DNA from: Actinomycetota bacterium
GTDB taxonomy: Bacteria > Actinomycetota > Thermoleophilia > Gaiellales > Gaiellaceae
Length of the DNA: 10,374 nucleotides
Direction of reading: 5' to 3'
Assembly: GCA_005883365.1 (NCBI GenBank)
Contig: VAXA01000192.1
Span: 1 to 10,374, forward strand
Under the pieces are notes generated by a model. That model saw only the letters and a program-made list of their open reading frames with translations. It ran no database searches and had not been told where the DNA came from. The position numbers and the translations under genes were made by a program. Of this stretch, positions 8,038-10,374 are shown piece by piece (the first letter of the stretch is position 1; every line of letters starts with the position of its first letter).

Positions 8038-8403
8038 GTGCCGCCTGTGAGCCAGACCGTCTGGCCCTACCTGTTCTACGCCGACGTCGAGGCGGCAACC
8101 GAATTCCTCCAGCGCGCCTTCGGCTTCCGAGAGGTCGACCGGCAGGTCGGCGCCGCGGGCAGGATCCATCTCGAGTTCGAGACCGAGTCCGGCGGCCGCA
8201 TTTACGCCGGCCAGAGCGCCTCCGAAGGACGCTCCGCGATGGTCGTCGTCTTCGTCCCGGACGTCGACGCGCACCACGACCGCGCGAAGGCCGAGGGTGC
8301 GGAGATCTTCGAGGAGCTGTTCGACACGCCGTTCGGCCACCGCCGCTACAGCTGCGCCGACCCGCAGGGGCAGTGGTGGTCGTTCGCTACTCCGACGACC
8401 TGA
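8038..8403 (+). CDS. VOC superfamily (glyoxalase/PhnB-like) protein
   Basis: The 121-residue single-domain protein has the paired beta-alpha-beta-beta-beta layout of the VOC fold. YLFYADVEAATEFLQRAFGF (11-30) is the first half opening and FVPDVDAHHDRAKAEGAEI (72-90) the second; YSCADPQGQWWSFATP closes it. Residues that could bind metal are H44 in RIHLEF, H79 and H80, but the usual Glu of DP.GN..EL is replaced (GQWWSF). The PhnB/DUF1428-like subgroup is of varied and mostly unknown function, so no substrate is proposed. GTG 8038 is chosen as start because GGAG at 8027-8030 lies 7 bases upstream; GTG 8047 is an alternative. It begins 1 base after the lysE stop, so it belongs to the same operon. 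Confidence 0.82.
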   Translation: MPPVSQTVWPYLFYADVEAATEFLQRAFGFREVDRQVGAAGRIHLEFETESGGRIYAGQSASEGRSAMVVVFVPDVDAHHDRAKAEGAEIFEELFDTPFGHRRYSCADPQGQWWSFATPTT

Positions 8404-8412
8404 GGTTTATGC

Positions 8413-8442
8413 CACCGGCGTTCCGTCCATCCAGCGCTGGTG
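8413..8442 (+). promoter_or_regulatory. Hairpin covering the start of the glutaredoxin-like gene
   Basis: CACCGGCG (8413-8420) can pair with CGCTGGTG (8435-8442) in the transcript as an 8-bp stem with one G-U pair and a 14-base loop. The second arm includes the GTG start at 8440. A perfect 10-base palindrome, CCAGCGCTGG, occupies 8431-8440. No T-run follows, so this is not an intrinsic terminator. It may restrict translation or be chance in GC-rich DNA. Confidence 0.3.
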
Positions 8443-8796
8443 TTGACGCTCTACCAGGCCGAGTGGTGCCCCTACTCGTCCGCCGTGCGCCAGCGGCTGA
8501 CTGAGCTCGGCATCGATTTCGTGGCGAAGCAGGTCGCGCCGCGGCAGGAGGAGCGGGAGGGCGAGCATGAGATCCCGCTGCTCGTGACCGACGACGCCGA
8601 GCGGCTCGAGGGGACAGACGCCATCTTCGCGTACCTCGCGACGCTGGACCGCGAGGAGTCGGAGCGCGAGCACCGCGCGCAGTACCGCGCCCACCGCGAG
8701 GACCGGGCCCGCGAGAAGACGGCCCAGGTACTGGCTGAGGAGGCGCCGCTGGCCGGAGCTAGGCCTGCGGGATCCGCGCTTCGAGCGCGGCCGTGA
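8440..8796 (+). CDS. Glutaredoxin-like protein with CPYS motif and charged C-terminal tail
   Basis: Residues 1-70 form a glutaredoxin/GST-N thioredoxin fold: LTLYQAEWC-P-Y-S with C10 as the nucleophile and S13 in place of the second cysteine, P46 as the cis-proline (EIPLLV), and GTDAIFAYL (58-66) as the glutathione-contact end of the domain. Residues 70-104 are a highly charged, probably helical extension (REESEREHRAQYRAHRED), not usual in glutaredoxins. C10 is the only cysteine. A monothiol protein could act in glutathionylation-type chemistry, as a reductase for low-molecular-weight thiols, or in cluster transfer; the sequence does not decide. No substrate is known. Start GTG 8440 is likely, as no other start fits the fold, but there is no Shine-Dalgarno. 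Its last 38 bases overlap the end of sufD on the other strand. Confidence 0.78.
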   Translation: MLTLYQAEWCPYSSAVRQRLTELGIDFVAKQVAPRQEEREGEHEIPLLVTDDAERLEGTDAIFAYLATLDREESEREHRAQYRAHREDRAREKTAQVLAEEAPLAGARPAGSALRARP

Positions 8797-9910
8797 CGGC
8801 GTCGCGCACCGGTTCGAGCTCGATCCGGTCGAGCACGCTCTGGAAGAAGCCGCGCACGACCAGCCGCTCCGCCTCGGGCCGCGCCAGGCCGCGGCTCATG
8901 AGGTAGAAGAGATCCTCGCGGTTCACGCGCCCGACCGTCGCGCCGTGGGTGCAGCGGACGTCGTTCGCCAGGATCTCGAGCCCCGGGATCGGCACCGCGT
9001 GCGTCGTCGGGCTCAGCATGAGGTTGCGGCACTCCTGGTACGCGTTCGTCTTCTGCGCGTTCTCCTCGACGCGGATCATCCCGCGCCAGACCGCGGTGGC
9101 CTCGTCCCGCAGCGCGCCCTTGAACGCGAAGTCGCTCTCGCAGTCGGGCGCGATGTGCTCCTGGAACGTGTCGTAGTCGAGGTGCTGCGTGCCGTCGGCG
9201 AAGTACGCGCCGGTGACGCGCGAGGTGGCGCCGCGTCCGTTGAGATCGTTCTGGATCCGCGTCTTGCCCTTCTTCGAACCGAAGCCGCCGGCGACCCAGT
9301 CGAGCTCGGCGTCGCGCTCGACACGCGCGTGGTGGCTCGCGAAGTGCCATGTCTCGCGCGAGAGGTTCTGGAGGGAGACGTACTCGAGCTTCGCGGCCGG
9401 CTCGACGAAGAGCTCCGTGACCGCGTTGGAGTACGCCTCGGTGTCGGGAGCCGGTGACGCGTACTCCTCGATGAGCGACGCCCGCGCGCCCTCCTCGACC
9501 ACGACGACGAGCCGCCAGAACGTCTGGCCGGTCGCGGAGATGCGGACGTAGAGCGGCTTCTCGAGCTCGACGCCCTTCGGCACGACGACGAGGAGGCCGT
9601 GCTTCCACATCGCCGCGTTGTGCGCAGCGAACTTCTCGTCCCAGCCGACGAGTGAGTAGAGGCGATCGTGCTCCTCGGGGAGCAGCTCGAACGTCACGCC
9701 CTCCGGTGCCTTCTCGATCTCGATCCCGTCGGCGGTCACCGTCGCGTAGCCGGCGACGTCGAGGTCGAGCAACGTCTCGATCTCCGCCGACGCAGCGCCC
9801 GCGAACGACTCAGGGTCGAAGCCGCGCAGGTCCGTGAAGCGCCAGTGCTCCTCGGTCATGTCCGGGAGCGGCAAGGCGTCGTACGCCGCCAGTGCGTCCG
9901 GCCTAGCCAC
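8759..9910 (-). CDS. sufD: Fe-S cluster assembly scaffold subunit SufD
   Basis: This 383-residue protein is a SufB/SufD-family right-handed beta-helix protein that pairs with SufB and the ATPase SufC to build Fe-S clusters. Recognisable parts are EEHWRFTDLR near the N-terminus (20-29), the beta-helix core (about 100-320), GRGATSRVTGAYFADGTQHLD (226-245), KTNAYQECRNLMLSP (287-301), and the C-terminal DVRCTHGATVGR (318-329). C320 and H322 correspond to the conserved C358/H360 of E. coli SufD, where the histidine is needed for cluster formation. FYLMSRGL and ERLVVRGFF complete the helical C-terminus. The call is SufD rather than SufB because the N-terminus is short and a separate SufB end lies upstream. 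The start is GTG at 9910, overlapping the upstream VOC gene by 8 bases. The stop lies inside the convergent glutaredoxin-like gene. Confidence 0.94.
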   Translation of the reverse strand: MARPDALAAYDALPLPDMTEEHWRFTDLRGFDPESFAGAASAEIETLLDLDVAGYATVTADGIEIEKAPEGVTFELLPEEHDRLYSLVGWDEKFAAHNAAMWKHGLLVVVPKGVELEKPLYVRISATGQTFWRLVVVVEEGARASLIEEYASPAPDTEAYSNAVTELFVEPAAKLEYVSLQNLSRETWHFASHHARVERDAELDWVAGGFGSKKGKTRIQNDLNGRGATSRVTGAYFADGTQHLDYDTFQEHIAPDCESDFAFKGALRDEATAVWRGMIRVEENAQKTNAYQECRNLMLSPTTHAVPIPGLEILANDVRCTHGATVGRVNREDLFYLMSRGLARPEAERLVVRGFFQSVLDRIELEPVRDAVTAALEARIPQA

Positions 9911-10283
9911 GAGGCGCGTACCTGCGGTGCAGCATGAGCTGGTTTCCGTCCGGGTCCTTGAAGATCGCCATGTGGCAGACGCCGCTGTCGAACGGCGACT
10001 CGTCGAAGTCGAACTCGACGCCCTTCGCCTCGAGCTCCTTCTGCGCCGCCTCGACGTCCGGCACCCGCAGCGCGATCGAGCCCGTGTGCGGCCCCTCGAA
10101 CGTCTGGCCGATGTTCTCCATCTGCAGGAGGTAGAGGCTGACGTTCTCGCCGAGCTGGTACTCGGGGAAGCCCTGCTCCGAGTGCTCGATCTCCGGCAGG
10201 CCGAGCGTCTCGCCGTAGAAGCGCTTCGCCCGTTCCATGTCCGTGACCGGCACCGAGACGAAGTCGGTGCGCTCGACGATCAA
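9903..10283 (-). CDS. VOC superfamily protein encoded between sufB and sufD
   Basis: This 126-residue VOC protein has the usual two halves: [21 protein letters not shown] (7-27) and [20 protein letters not shown] (69-88), ending [17 protein letters not shown]. Compared with the common VOC pattern (DHV, HIAF, GN..EL), the positions that normally supply metal ligands hold F8, S69 and M117. So a canonical metal site looks absent, and a dioxygenase or glyoxalase name would be unsafe. The start is TTG at 10283: its TTGA overlaps the sufB TGA, and GGAGGGG lies 8 bases upstream within the sufB coding end. The 3' end overlaps the sufD start by 8 bases. Such packing on both sides implies co-translation with the SUF scaffold subunits, so a SUF-related accessory role is plausible but unproven. 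Confidence 0.88.
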   Translation of the reverse strand: MIVERTDFVSVPVTDMERAKRFYGETLGLPEIEHSEQGFPEYQLGENVSLYLLQMENIGQTFEGPHTGSIALRVPDVEAAQKELEAKGVEFDFDESPFDSGVCHMAIFKDPDGNQLMLHRRYAPRG

Positions 10284-10374
10284 CCTACCGACCCCTCCAT
10301 CTGGAGCTGGATCAGCCGGTTCATCTCGACGGCGTACTCGAGCGGGAGCTCCTTCGTGATCGGCTCGACGAAGC
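10280..10374 (-). CDS. sufB: Fe-S cluster assembly scaffold subunit SufB, C-terminal fragment
   Basis: The last 31 codons and stop of a gene entering from the right edge. The peptide reads [19 protein letters not shown] and ends [11 protein letters not shown]. This is the characteristic SufB C-terminus, FVEPI.KELP.EYA.E.NRLI..QMEGSVG. It is too short to inspect the cluster-binding cysteine. The TGA at 10282-10280 overlaps the TTG start of the VOC gene, and sufD follows, giving sufB-VOC-sufD. sufC and any sufR regulator would be further right or elsewhere. Confidence 0.9.
   Translation of the reverse strand, partial: FVEPITKELPLEYAVEMNRLIQLQMEGSVG
10292..10298 (-). promoter_or_regulatory. Shine-Dalgarno supporting the TTG start of the SUF VOC gene
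   Basis: GGAGGGG on the minus strand, inside the codons for MEGS of SufB, lies 8 bases before the TTG at 10283. It supports both the rare start codon and independent initiation on the downstream gene in addition to coupling through the TTGA overlap. Confidence 0.65.

Noticed and set aside
8409..8411. ATG with GAGG just upstream as the glutaredoxin start
   Set aside because: It is in a different frame from the glutaredoxin fold and soon meets a stop.

Overview
This looks like a chromosomal window from a high-GC actinobacterium. The GC-rich codon use, the SufB/SufD/SufS/SufU/Rieske gene set, the many GTG/TTG starts and possible leaderless starts would suit a deep-branching class such as Thermoleophilia, but that placement is inference. 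Thirteen genes are supported, plus a 28-codon fragment at the left edge counted among them and a SufB C-terminus at the right edge. There are no tRNA, rRNA, CRISPR or insertion-sequence signals, and no gene-free stretch longer than about 150 bases.

Left part (1-2368): the start of an alpha/beta-hydrolase gene reads leftward off the edge. Diverging from it is a two-gene unit. The first gene encodes a membrane-anchored, low-complexity extracytoplasmic protein with a 24-residue tandem repeat (GH..H.PPGQ..K) and a His/Asp-rich tail. Five bases later comes a two-TM-segment diguanylate cyclase with intact GGEEF and I-site motifs, so the pair may link an envelope input to cyclic-di-GMP.

Middle (2384-5707, minus strand): an Asp-box secreted protein is followed by sufS, sufU and a Rieske ferredoxin gene, tightly packed (4-base overlap, then a 4-base gap). 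SufS and SufU retain the residues expected for the SufU-type cysteine-desulfurase/zinc sulfurtransferase pair, but SufU lacks most of the usual insertion between its second and third cysteines.

Plus-strand block (5785-8796): ettA (ABC-F ribosome factor), a LysE/RhtB exporter, a VOC protein and a glutaredoxin-like protein, arranged as an operon. Its last gene overlaps the 3' end of sufD by 38 bases in a convergent arrangement.

Right part (8759-10374, minus strand): sufB (C-terminus only), a second VOC protein and sufD, all overlapping. The SUF Fe-S assembly genes are therefore split into sufB-VOC-sufD and sufS-sufU-Rieske by a block on the other strand plus the Asp-box gene; sufC is not in the window. 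The most unusual points are the VOC protein coupled between SufB and SufD, which has lost the canonical VOC metal ligands that can be aligned by eye, the insertion-less SufU, the repeat/His-rich protein paired with a diguanylate cyclase, and several sites suggesting leaderless or hairpin-gated starts.
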